A stretch of 9,391 nucleotides of DNA from Xanthobacteraceae bacterium (GCA_030040825.1 JASHSY010000012.1:1-9391), one strand, 5' to 3'. Positions 1 through 5,925 are shown, counted from the first letter of the stretch. Program-made: numbers and translations. The notes: generated by a model from the sequence alone, not told the origin.

Positions 1-910
1 CTTCACTGATCGCCTGGCCGCCGGTGAGAACGGCAATGTCCTGCAACATGGCCTTGCGGCGATCGCCGAAGCCGGGCGCCTTCACCGCCGCGACTTTAAG
101 GCCGCCGCGCAGCTTGTTGACAACGAGAGTGGCCAACGCCTCGCCTTCCACGTCCTCGGCCACGATCAGAAGCGGCTTGCCGGTCTGCACGACTGCCTCC
201 AGGAGCGGGAGCAGTTCGTTCAGGGCGGAAAGCTTCTTCTCGTTGATGAGGATGTAGGGATCTTCCATCTCAACGCGCATCTTGTCCGCGTTGGTGATGA
301 AGTAGGGTGAGATGTAGCCGCGGTCGAACTGCATGCCTTCGACCACGTCGAGCTCGGTCTCGAGGCTTTTCGCCTCTTCCACCGTGATCACGCCTTCATT
401 GCCGACCTTTTCCATTGCCTTGGCGAGGTAGTCGCCGATTTCCTTGTCGCCGTTGGCGGAGATCGTTCCGACCTGGGCGATTTCGGCATTCGAGGTGACC
501 TTCTTCGAATTCTTCTTGAGCTCCTCGACAACGGTCTCGACCGCAAGGTCGATACCGCGCTTAAGGTCCATCGGGTTCATCCCGGCGGCAACCGCCTTCG
601 AACCTTCCTTGACGATCGCGGCGGCGAGCACCGTTGCCGTCGTGGTGCCGTCACCGGCGATATCGGAGGTCTTCGATGCGACCTCGCGGACCATCTGTGC
701 GCCCATATTTTCGAACTTGTCGTCAAGCTCGATTTCCTTGGCGACGGTGACGCCGTCCTTGGTAATGCGGGGAGCGCCGAACGACTTGTCCAGCACGACG
801 TTGCGGCCTTTCGGACCGAGCGTCACTTTCACCGCATTGGCGAGAATGTCGACGCCGCGCAACATCTTGTCGCGCGCATCGACCGAGAATCTGACTTCCT
901 TGGCAGCCAT
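1..910 (-). CDS. groEL: 60 kDa chaperonin GroEL, N-terminal part (gene runs off the left edge)
   Basis: This encodes the large chaperonin subunit, which forms the double-ring cytoplasmic folding chamber, hydrolyses ATP and works with the GroES lid. Only the first 303 codons of about 545 are present. The protein starts MAAKEVRFSVDARDKMLRGV. It shows the ATP-binding region LGPKGRNVVL at about residues 31-40, KDGVTVAKEIEL at about 51-62, and the GDGTTTATVL nucleotide motif at about 86-95 with its catalytic Asp87. The apical-domain start, including GVITVEEAKS and YISPYF, follows. The ATG lies 9 bases after a GGAG on the minus strand. groES lies 125 bp upstream on the same strand, so this is the second gene of a groESL operon, probably under the CIRCE element in front of groES. 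The reading frame is unbroken. Identification is by direct recognition of a very conserved family. Many rhizobia carry several groEL copies, and which copy this is cannot be told. Confidence 0.98.
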   Translation of the reverse strand, partial: MAAKEVRFSVDARDKMLRGVDILANAVKVTLGPKGRNVVLDKSFGAPRITKDGVTVAKEIELDDKFENMGAQMVREVASKTSDIAGDGTTTATVLAAAIVKEGSKAVAAGMNPMDLKRGIDLAVETVVEELKKNSKKVTSNAEIAQVGTISANGDKEIGDYLAKAMEKVGNEGVITVEEAKSLETELDVVEGMQFDRGYISPYFITNADKMRVEMEDPYILINEKKLSALNELLPLLEAVVQTGKPLLIVAEDVEGEALATLVVNKLRGGLKVAAVKAPGFGDRRKAMLQDIAVLTGGQAISE

Positions 911-948
911 TTGAATTTACTCCGTTTGATTTTGTCTGCTTTTGCTTC

Positions 949-1033
949 CGTCATGGCCGGACTTGTTCCGGCCATCCACGACTTTTCTGCAAGCTGGAAG
1001 ACGTGGATGCCCGCGACAAGCGCGGGGATGACG
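949..1033. repeat. Intergenic palindromic repeat between groES and groEL
   Basis: Two 32-base arms (949-980 and 1002-1033) are imperfect inverted copies of each other around a 21-base spacer. Each arm is also a hairpin on its own. In the left arm ATGGCCGGA and TCCGGCCAT flank CTTGT; in the right arm CCCGCG and CGCGGG flank ACAAG. The right arm ends 2 bases from the groES stop codon. This form (GTCATGGCCGG...CCATCCACG) resembles a dispersed REP-like repeat I know from Bradyrhizobium-type genomes; that is recollection, not a search. Inside the operon it would put strong stem-loops in the groES-groEL mRNA. Confidence 0.85.
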
Positions 1034-1035
1034 AA

Positions 1036-1350
1036 CTAAGCGGCCCGTTTCTTGGCCACCGGCTCGTCGAGCACGCCCATGATGTCGGACTCCTTCATGA
1101 TCAGGAGTTCCTGACCGTCGATCTTGACCTCGGTACCCGACCATTTGCCGAACAGCACGCGGTCGCCCACCTTGACGTCGATCGGGATCAGTTTGCCATT
1201 TTCGTCGCGACCGCCGGGTCCCACCGCGGTGACTTCGCCCTGAGACGGCTTCTCTTTGGCGGTGTCTGGAATGATGATGCCACCGGCTGACTTTTCCTCG
1301 GCATCGATGCGCTTGACGACGACTCGGTCGTGAAGCGGGCGAAACTTCAT
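1036..1350 (-). CDS. groES: 10 kDa co-chaperonin GroES
   Basis: GroES is the heptameric lid of the GroEL chamber in the cytoplasm. The 104-residue protein begins MKFRPLHDRVVVKRIDAEEK and has the mobile loop that contacts GroEL, with AGGIIIPD at residues 22-29. The turn motif VGPGG lies at about 43-47 and VKVGDRVLFGKWSG at about 59-72; the protein ends in a basic KKRAA tail. This is a full-length family member of usual size (about 95-104 residues). The start is fixed by a strong AGGAGG at 1356-1361, five bases before the ATG. It is the first gene of the groESL operon, with groEL 125 bp downstream across a palindromic repeat. The CIRCE element about 130 bp upstream points to HrcA repression under normal growth and release after heat or protein-folding stress. 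That regulation is inferred from the family. Confidence 0.98.
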   Translation of the reverse strand: MKFRPLHDRVVVKRIDAEEKSAGGIIIPDTAKEKPSQGEVTAVGPGGRDENGKLIPIDVKVGDRVLFGKWSGTEVKIDGQELLIMKESDIMGVLDEPVAKKRAA

Positions 1351-1479
1351 GATGTCCTCCTAGGATGTTGAAAGGCTTGGAATTTCCGAGTTCGCGACCG
1401 TCGCGGGATTCCCCTGGCTGATCGCTTAGGCGCGACATGGGGGGAAATTTTTGGCCCGCAAGTAGTCTCGGAAAATTTT

Positions 1480-1506
1480 TTAGCACTCACCTTGGATGAT
1501 TGCCAA
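1480..1506 (-). promoter_or_regulatory. CIRCE element (HrcA operator) of groESL
   Basis: The sequence reads TTAGCACTC, nine bases, then GATTGCCAA. The consensus is TTAGCACTC-N9-GAGTGCTAA. One arm is perfect (9/9) and the other matches 7 of 9, with the exact 9-base spacing. It lies about 130 bp before the groES start and overlaps or just follows the candidate transcription start, as CIRCE elements usually do. HrcA dimers bind CIRCE and repress chaperonin operons. The two mismatches may weaken binding. The hrcA gene itself is not in the window. Confidence 0.88.
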
Positions 1507-1508
1507 TA

Positions 1509-1538
1509 ATTTTGCCTCGGGAATTATAACTTTGACAA
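1509..1538 (-). promoter_or_regulatory. Candidate groESL promoter
   Basis: Read on the minus strand, TTGTCA (1538-1533) and CAAAAT (1514-1509) are separated by 18 bases, which would start transcription at the edge of the CIRCE element. A perfect TATAAT also lies between them (1528-1523) but lacks a good -35 at the proper distance. Either could serve. The region is right for a chaperonin promoter, but the exact hexamers are uncertain. Confidence 0.4.
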
Positions 1539-1558
1539 AGCAGGCTACGAGTTATAGT
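1532..1558 (+). promoter_or_regulatory. Candidate promoter of the small gene at 1585
   Basis: A perfect TTGACA (1532-1537) is followed after 15 bases by TATAGT (1553-1558). The spacer is two bases shorter than ideal. The -35 sits within the dyad TTTGACAAAG, so the same bases give TTGTCA on the opposite strand for groES. The ATG lies 26 bases further on. Confidence 0.38.
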
Positions 1559-1584
1559 TAAGGCCCGTAACAAGGGCTTTTCTT

Positions 1585-1839
1585 ATGGTCGCCGAAGTTC
1601 AGACTTTCGAAGGTCTTTCGCGCATAGAGCTTAAGCCTTTGAACGAAAACGAAATACGCTTCCATCTGACATTTCGGTCAAATTCCCGAACTCGTAGTGT
1701 TCAATTCGATGTTTCTTCCGACTCCGCGATGGCTTTGTTGCAGACGCTGAAAGGCATGCAGGCAAAATTCGGCTGGCAGCCCCGTTCGCGTTCCCGTCCG
1801 CGTCCCGCCCTGACCGTCGTCCCATCTTCCGAGAAATAG
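1585..1839 (+). CDS. Small conserved-looking protein of unknown function
   Basis: An 84-residue soluble protein that I cannot assign to a named family. It starts MVAEVQTFEGLSRIELKPLN. Residues 10-45 alternate hydrophobic and polar residues as in beta strands (IELKPL, EIRFHLTF, RSVQFDV). A short helix follows (about 48-60, AMALLQTLKGMQ), then an Arg/Pro-rich tail (about 67-76). There is no signal peptide or membrane segment. The ATG has only a weak purine stretch upstream (AAGGG about 9 bases before). It is divergent from groES and shares the intergenic region with it, so stress co-regulation is possible but unproven. Its TAG stop lies ten bases before the decayed transposase and in the same frame. 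The coding look is fair: balanced composition and a plausible fold pattern. I therefore take it as a real gene and not an IS by-product. Confidence 0.65.
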   Translation: MVAEVQTFEGLSRIELKPLNENEIRFHLTFRSNSRTRSVQFDVSSDSAMALLQTLKGMQAKFGWQPRSRSRPRPALTVVPSSEK

Positions 1840-1848
1840 AGATCTCCG

Positions 1849-2304
1849 ACGACCGCGAACCTCCAAAGCCCGATTTTTACTGACGAAGCCAAGGCTAGGA
1901 AGTGGCTGGAGGCAAGGGTTTGGCCGAAAGGCCCGGTCTGCCCGCATTGCGGCGCTACCGGCCATAATGTGACGGCGCTCAACGGCAAGGCCCACCGTCC
2001 AGGCCTCTACCAGTGCAGCCAGTGCCGCGAGCAATTCACGGTTACGGTCAAGACCGTATTCGAGCGCAGCAAAATTCCATTGTCGAAGTGGCTGGCCGCG
2101 CTGTTTCTCCTGACCGCGTCAAAGAACGGCGTGAGCGCGCATCAAGTGCATCGCTCGCTCGGCATTTCATACAAGTCGAGCTGGTTCATGATGCACCGCT
2201 TACGCAAAGCTATGCGCACTCATGATCTCGTGCGCGCTGAAGCATCGGCGACGGGCATTTAAGGCAAGCGCCTGACCTGTCGATGGCGCGAGAAAATCGC
2301 TTAG
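1849..2304 (+). pseudogene. Decayed IS1595/ISXO2-type transposase, catalytic core deleted
   Basis: From the ACG at 1849 the frame reads T-T-A-N-L-Q-S-P-I-F-T-D-E, the usual N-terminus of IS1595-family transposases, so the ACG probably replaces the ancestral ATG. A zinc ribbon follows: CPHC at about residues 31-34 and CSQC about 25 residues later. After it come KTVFERSKIPLSKWLAAL and a helix-turn-helix-like stretch (SAHQVHRSLGISYKSSWFMM, then HRLRKAMR). Intact relatives would continue for about 150-200 residues with the DDE catalytic core. Here the frame instead runs straight into RAEASATGI, a stop (TAA, 2260-2262), then GKRLTCRWREKIA and a second stop at 2302. The GI-GKRLT segment matches how these transposases end (GIEGKRLTYR), so an internal deletion has fused both ends. 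No function can remain. Family assignment is by recognition of motifs. Confidence 0.8.
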
Positions 2305-2350
2305 CCGAGTGCGCTTTAGTCGCGAAGCATTTTGGCCACGGCCTATGGTT

Positions 2351-2557
2351 TCAGGGGCGGCGAGAAGCAGGGTTTTTTGTATGTCGAGAAGCGCGATCAC
2401 GCCGGGTCGGCTTAGCCCGCTCTTTTGGACTCACTTTCGATTTTCCATCCCGTCTTCTATGCTGCGGCGGGGATTTAGCGACGACATCAACAGCGCGTTC
2501 GAAGCGTAACCACGCGTCGGAATGTAAGTCCGACTCTGCTTTCGGCCCCTCGATCAT
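2351..2557 (-). CDS. Possible small basic protein, maybe IS-associated
   Basis: A 68-codon frame convergent to the transposase remnant. The start MIEGPKAESDLHSD is followed by a likely amphipathic helix with the pattern W-x-RFERAVDVVAKSPPQHR (about residues 16-33) and then a Lys/Arg-rich tail with RDGK, KERAK and RRDRASRH. It has a weak ribosome binding site (GGGCGAAG before the ATG). The pattern F-x-x-AVD-x-x-x-K-x-x-P-x-H resembles short hypothetical proteins I associate with rhizobial genomes. This is memory, not a search. Because it directly follows the transposase remnant it could be a passenger or neighbour of the old IS. It could equally be a chance frame: high-GC DNA yields many. It encodes no membrane segment and no recognised domain. 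Confidence 0.35.
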   Translation of the reverse strand: MIEGPKAESDLHSDAWLRFERAVDVVAKSPPQHRRRDGKSKVSPKERAKPTRRDRASRHTKNPASRRP

Positions 2558-2792
2558 GCTACTTCGCCCTACGCTTTTGAGCGCTTCCCCATTTTTCAGA
2601 TTATCAGCAAGGCGCCTTGGCAGGTTGTAACCGCCTCCGGAACGGCAACGGCGTACCGGTTCCCTAGCAGCTCAAAAATATAGATCGCGTGCCGGTGAAC
2701 CGCAAAAGGCAGCCATTGGTTGCCGTGGCGTCAGAGCAGCGGACGCTGCGCGGTTGTTAGCAGAGAACCCTGGATGCTGCTATTGCCTTGAT
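2558..2792. other. Stretch with no recognised gene
   Basis: Both strands were read. No frame has family motifs, a good ribosome binding site or convincing composition, and I saw no tRNA-like cloverleaf or terminator. Given the decayed transposase just before it, this may be further IS debris or old intergenic DNA, but no terminal inverted repeat could be identified. Confidence 0.5.
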
Positions 2793-2807
2793 AATAAACA
2801 GTTTATT
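2793..2807. promoter_or_regulatory. AT-rich dyad upstream of usg
   Basis: AATAAAC and GTTTATT form a perfect 7-base inverted repeat around one central A. It sits in an AT-rich patch unlike the surrounding GC-rich DNA, about 70 bp before the usg start. It could be an operator or overlap the promoter; no clear -10/-35 pair was found. Confidence 0.4.
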
Positions 2808-2811
2808 CAAC

Positions 2812-2844
2812 TTTGAGACTTGTAATTACAGCGCGAGTCTCAAA
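2812..2844. promoter_or_regulatory. Nested inverted repeat upstream of usg
   Basis: TTTGAGACT (2812-2820) and AGTCTCAAA (2836-2844) are perfect 9-base inverted arms 15 bases apart. Inside, immediately after the left arm, lies the perfect 10-base palindrome TGTAATTACA (2821-2830). It lies 31 bases before the usg ATG, in what should be its promoter or leader. It may be a repressor operator or an mRNA hairpin. No poly-T follows, so an intrinsic terminator is unlikely. Confidence 0.5.
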
Positions 2845-2875
2845 ACATTCCCCGCAATGGGGATTGGAGGGCGCG

Positions 2876-3145
2876 ATGGTGTCGCAGGACTTCCGCAAAC
2901 AGCTCGAAGGTTACGGATTGACCACCGCTAACATTTTGTATCGGCGGCCCGATCACCCGTGGTTGCTGCAAACCTATGTGTGGCAGGACTACGATCTGTG
3001 CCCGATGTTCCCAGCGCTAAACAAGTTCCTCAATTTCTGGCTGGAAAAGTTGGAAGGTCCGTTGCATTCAGTCACGGTGGCCCACGCGCGGCTGATTAAG
3101 CCGGCCGAAATCCGAGCGATCGACGGCGAATTTCGGCTGCACTAG
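2876..3145 (+). CDS. usg: Usg-family protein
   Basis: An 89-residue soluble protein of the Usg-like family (Pfam Usg), first described next to trpFBA in Caulobacter and common in Alphaproteobacteria. Its biochemical role is not established. The older label as a subunit of phosphoribosylanthranilate isomerase is not well supported. Landmarks are SQDFRKQLEGYGLTTANILY (about residues 3-22), the Trp-rich RPDHPWLLQTYVWQDYD (about 24-40), LNKFLNFWLEKLEGPLHSV (about 48-66) and the C-terminal IKPAEIRAIDGEFRLH. Length and motif order are those of the family. The start is the ATG at 2876 because GGAGG lies at 2866-2870, five bases upstream. A longer TTG start at 2813 falls in an inverted repeat and adds non-family residues. 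No trp gene is in the window, so the classical linkage is lost or lies elsewhere. Confidence 0.88.
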   Translation: MVSQDFRKQLEGYGLTTANILYRRPDHPWLLQTYVWQDYDLCPMFPALNKFLNFWLEKLEGPLHSVTVAHARLIKPAEIRAIDGEFRLH

Positions 3146-3167
3146 CAAATTAGAATTTCAGCTGCAC
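3128..3167 (+). repeat. Short tandem duplication at the 3' end of usg
   Basis: GAATTTCGGCTGCAC (3128-3142) and GAATTTCAGCTGCAC (3153-3167) match at 14 of 15 bases with a 25-base period. The first copy encodes the last residues of Usg and the second lies just past the stop codon. Similarity fades after this point. The next 268 bases, up to 3435, show no gene and no clear terminator. Confidence 0.65.
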
Positions 3168-3435
3168 CGGAAAACTGAAGGCGGACGCCAAGTGGTGACG
3201 ATACCGGCGCCGCCGCATTTCCATCGCGGGTTGCCTCAACGGCGTCTTTTGCCGGCCTTAATCGGCACTTAACGAAAAACCTCCTTAATGGGCGGGCAGG
3301 TCCGGGGATGGCCTGCGCGACTTCTTCGCCGGCGGCAGACTGCCGTGTTGCTCGCTTCGACGCGCCTGCGCTCGTTGCGCCTCGCGCGTCGTATGCCGCG
3401 CATTCTGGCGAACCTCCAATCCGGGTCGAGGGGTA

Positions 3436-4488
3436 ATGACGGTCAGGACTGCGCGGTGTAGCGATTTTGGGACGGACGATCATCAAACCGTGGCGAGGAG
3501 CGGGCTCGCGCAGCAAAAGCTGGCGGCAGCGGCGCTAACGTTTGTCATTTTAACATGTGCGTGGGCGATCTGGAGCGATCTTGACGACTTCGCGCCCGAC
3601 CATCGCGTGGTGCAAGATTCGAATGTCGCGGACGCTTTGCCTCGCGCGCCTGCGCGCCGAACGGTCGCAGCGGCCTACGCAAAACTTGCTGAGGCTTTGA
3701 GCCGCGCCGCGCGCCGCTCAAAGCTTGCGGGTGCCGTTGCCGACGCCGATGATGTTTTCTTCAATGCGCGCTACCTTGGTCGGCCGGGTACAACGTTTGT
3801 CGAACCGCCGTCCTCCCTTGTCGCAGAGGATCAACCGGCCGCACCTGCGCCTTCTTCAGCTGCGGTTGGGAAGCGTCAAGTTGCATCCGCCGCGCTGCCA
3901 ATCAACGATCGTCGGTCCGCTCTTGCTCAAACGTTGGCCGCTCCGGCTCGTGATGCGACACGTATTACCCAGACGGCCGTGCGCACACCGGCGGCAAAGC
4001 CGACGATATTCGAGAGATTGTTTGGCAAGCCTGCTCCGTTTGTGCTCGCCTATGCGGCTCCCGATACCGCCGGCCTCGGTGGCGGACAGGAAGTAACGGT
4101 GCCGCGCTACGATCGCTGGACCGCCGTGTACGATATCTCCGCCCACACTGTTTATTTGCCGGACGGCACCAAGCTTGAGGCCCACTCCGGTCTCGGCCCC
4201 TGGCTGGACGACCCGCGCTACACCAACGAAAAAATGCGCGGCGCCACGCCGGCCGCGGTTTACGATCTGCGGCCGCGCGAAGGTCTCTTTCATGGCGTGC
4301 AGGCGCTTCGTCTTATTCCGACCGATCAAACCAAGGTCTTCGGCCGCGCCGGCTTGCTCGCCCACTCCTTCATGCTTGGTCCGAACGGCCAATCGAACGG
4401 CTGTGTTTCGTTCCGCAACTATTACGCCTTTCTGCACGCCTATCTAAGCGGTGAAATCAAACGGCTGGCCGTGGTGGCACGGCTCTGA
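3436..4488 (+). CDS. DUF2778 (Tlde1-type) L,D-transpeptidase-like protein, membrane-anchored
   Basis: A 350-residue protein. A short cytoplasmic N-terminus leads to one hydrophobic segment (about residues 29-46, LAAAALTFVILTCAWAIW), likely an uncleaved anchor. A long Ala/Pro-rich, low-complexity periplasmic linker runs from about 50 to 200. The C-terminal domain (about 226-348) carries the catalytic pattern of L,D-transpeptidase-like folds: His310 in LAHSFMLG and Cys323 in QSNGCVSF. Earlier parts are VYDISAHTVYLPDGTKLEAHSG and KMRGATPAAVYDLRPREGLFHGV. DUF2778 proteins belong to the YkuD-like group that acts on peptidoglycan peptides; Tlde1 effectors of the same fold are toxic, but no secretion gene or immunity partner is adjacent here. 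A housekeeping cell-wall role is more likely. The ATG follows GAGGGG (3428-3433). The downstream cyclophilin-like gene is 73 bp away. Confidence 0.85.
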   Translation: MTVRTARCSDFGTDDHQTVARSGLAQQKLAAAALTFVILTCAWAIWSDLDDFAPDHRVVQDSNVADALPRAPARRTVAAAYAKLAEALSRAARRSKLAGAVADADDVFFNARYLGRPGTTFVEPPSSLVAEDQPAAPAPSSAAVGKRQVASAALPINDRRSALAQTLAAPARDATRITQTAVRTPAAKPTIFERLFGKPAPFVLAYAAPDTAGLGGGQEVTVPRYDRWTAVYDISAHTVYLPDGTKLEAHSGLGPWLDDPRYTNEKMRGATPAAVYDLRPREGLFHGVQALRLIPTDQTKVFGRAGLLAHSFMLGPNGQSNGCVSFRNYYAFLHAYLSGEIKRLAVVARL

Positions 4489-4561
4489 TCGCGTTTTCTC
4501 CCTCAGGAGCGGCTTGCGCCGCGGGCCGGATTGAAGCGATCATTGAGTGTGAGAGGTCGCT

Positions 4562-4933
4562 ATGCGCATCCGGTTTGATTTCGGTTCGGTGAAGCTCGAC
4601 GCTGAACTCCTCGACACGCCTACGGCGAAAGCCATCGCGGCGGCGCTGCCGATCGCCGCTTCGGCTCTGACTTGGGGCGAGGAAGTCTATTTCGAAATCC
4701 CGGTAAAGGTTGTCCGCGAAAAAGGCGCGCGTGCGGTCGTCGTCCCAGGCGAAATCGCCTATTGGCCGGACGGACACGCGATCGCGATCGGCTTCGGCCG
4801 TACGCCGATCTCGCAGGGCGACGAGACACGGCTTGCCAGTCCGTGCAACATCTGGGCGAGGGCGCTTAGCGACGTCAAGACGCTCGCCAAAGTGCGCACC
4901 CGCACCAAAGTGGAAGTCACGGCCGCCGACTAG
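4562..4933 (+). CDS. Cyclophilin-like fold protein (TM1367 type, DUF369)
   Basis: A 123-residue soluble protein of the cyclophilin-like TM1367/DUF369 family (COG2164). It has a cyclophilin-type beta barrel, but peptidyl-prolyl isomerase activity has not generally been shown for this family. It starts MRIRFDFGSVKLDAELLDTP. Residues 36-44 read LTWGEEVYF. The family signature GEIAYWPDG lies at about 63-71, followed by AIAIGFGRTPIS at about 73-84 and the CNIWARA stretch at about 95-101. There is no signal peptide or membrane segment. Length is as usual. The start is supported by GAGAGG at 4551-4556, five bases before the ATG. It lies 73 bp after the transpeptidase-like gene on the same strand and convergent to the SDR gene, with only 42 bp between their stops and no strong terminator there. 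Confidence 0.85.
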   Translation: MRIRFDFGSVKLDAELLDTPTAKAIAAALPIAASALTWGEEVYFEIPVKVVREKGARAVVVPGEIAYWPDGHAIAIGFGRTPISQGDETRLASPCNIWARALSDVKTLAKVRTRTKVEVTAAD

Positions 4934-4975
4934 TCGGCGCGCGGGCTGAGACACGCAAGCACTTGAGGATGACGA

Positions 4976-5722
4976 TTACCCCCTCCCGACGAACGGCATC
5001 TTGTTGGCCATTACCGTCATGAACAACACGTTGGCGTCGAGCGGCAGACTTGCCATGTAGGCGACGGCACGGCCCACGTCATCGACATTCATGCGCGCTT
5101 CCGGCCGCGTGCTGCCGTCAGCTTGTAGCATCCCTTGTTCCATCTTTTCGGTCAGCGGGGTTGCAGCATTGCCGATGTCGATCTGGCCGCAGCAAATATC
5201 GTAGGCCCGGCAATCGAGCGACGTCTGTTTGGTGAGCCCGGTGATCGCGTGCTTGGTTGCTGTGTAAGCCGCCGTGCCTGGGCGCGGCACATGTGAGGAG
5301 ATTGAGCCGTTATTGATGATGCGGCCGCCGCGCGGCTCTTGCGCCTTCATGATCTTGATCGCTTCCTGCGTGCAAAGAAACGGCCCGGTCAGATTGGTGG
5401 CCACGATGGATTGCCAGCGCTCGAGCGGAATGTCCTCCAACGGCATGCCGCGCATGCTCACCCCGGCATTGTTGAACAGCACGTCGAGGCGGCCGAAAGC
5501 CTCCTTGGTTTTTGCGAACAGCGCGGATATTGCGGCCGGCTCGCGCACATCGGTCGGCACCACCAGCGTCTTGCCGGAGATTCCTTTGGCCACCGCTTCG
5601 AGCTTGTCCGCCTTTCGCCCGGCTAGGACCACCGCATAACCGTCGCGTGCAAGCGCCAGCGCTGCCGCTCTGCCGACGCCGCTGCCGGCTCCGGTCACCA
5701 ATGCGATTTTCTGCGCGGCCAT
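4976..5722 (-). CDS. Short-chain dehydrogenase/reductase (SDR) family oxidoreductase
   Basis: A 248-residue classical SDR: an NAD(P)-dependent oxidoreductase of the cytoplasm, substrate unknown. It has TGAGSGVG at residues 10-17 (cofactor loop), Asp58 in TDV, NNAG at 84-87, and a catalytic set of Asn110, Ser140, Tyr153 and Lys157 (YTATK). Arg36 and Lys37 after the second strand suggest NADP(H). After the active site the usual PG is replaced by a CCGQIDIGNAAT stretch (about residues 177-188), which marks a subgroup and gives no substrate. The start at 5722 is set by AGGAGG (5728-5733) five bases upstream and by the MAAQKIALVTGAG beginning. An in-frame extension up to 5878 exists only because the frame stays open through a repeat. 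It is downstream of the GGDEF-EAL gene on the same strand, but a 212-bp gap filled by palindromes separates them. Confidence 0.92.
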   Translation of the reverse strand: MAAQKIALVTGAGSGVGRAAALALARDGYAVVLAGRKADKLEAVAKGISGKTLVVPTDVREPAAISALFAKTKEAFGRLDVLFNNAGVSMRGMPLEDIPLERWQSIVATNLTGPFLCTQEAIKIMKAQEPRGGRIINNGSISSHVPRPGTAAYTATKHAITGLTKQTSLDCRAYDICCGQIDIGNAATPLTEKMEQGMLQADGSTRPEARMNVDDVGRAVAYMASLPLDANVLFMTVMANKMPFVGRG

Positions 5723-5773
5723 CGTCGCCTCCTCGGTTATTCTTATCGTCATCGTAGCTGGGATTATGTAATT

Positions 5774-5925
5774 CGTCATTGCGAGGAGCGAAGCGACGAC
5801 CCTCCTACGCTCGCTCTGCGAGCGTCGAACGGTGAGAGTCCGCCGAAGCGCGGAGCGCGTAGGCTGGAAGCAATCCAACGTCGAAGCCTAAAGGCCTGGA
5901 TTGCTTTGCTGCGCTTGCAACGACG
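5774..5925. repeat. Composite palindromic repeat between the SDR and GGDEF-EAL genes
   Basis: The outer unit begins CGTCATTGCGAGGAGCGAAG (5774-5793) and ends TTGCAACGACG (5915-5925), near-inverted ends of a repeat kind I know as widespread in rhizobial intergenic DNA. Inside, AAGCAATCCA (5868-5877) and TGGATTGCTT (5897-5906) are perfect inverted arms, and GCCT/AGGC pair at the tip. The unit is interrupted by a further palindrome (about 5799-5867). It fills most of the 212 bp between the GGDEF-EAL stop and the SDR start. Confidence 0.8.
5799..5867. repeat. Palindrome nested inside the larger repeat
   Basis: CCTACGC (5804-5810) and GCGTAGG (5857-5863) are inverted arms bounding this block. CGCTCGC and GCGAGCG (5808-5814, 5818-5824) form a tight hairpin with a TCT loop at its left side. 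The block splits what would otherwise read GCGACG directly joined to AAGCAATCC, so it looks like an insertion into the outer repeat. Confidence 0.6.

Noticed and set aside
917..1486. Long minus-strand frame overlapping groES
   Set aside because: It is the shifted frame of groES plus promoter and repeat DNA, with Arg/His/Gly-rich shadow composition.
2283..2630. 115-codon plus-strand frame after the transposase remnant
   Set aside because: Its composition is rich in Arg, Ser and Leu without pattern, it has no ribosome binding site, and it starts within the transposase C-terminal remnant.
2813..2875. TTG start giving a longer Usg protein
   Set aside because: It begins inside an inverted repeat and has no ribosome binding site, while the ATG at 2876 has GGAGG at the right distance.
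3142..3516. 124-codon minus-strand frame between usg and the transpeptidase-like gene
   Set aside because: It overlaps the end of usg and the start of the next gene, has Arg/Ala-rich shadow composition and no recognisable motif.
5723..5878. 52-codon N-terminal extension of the SDR protein
   Set aside because: It reads through the palindromic repeat, and AGGAGG plus the conserved MAAQKIALVTGAG start fix the beginning at 5722.
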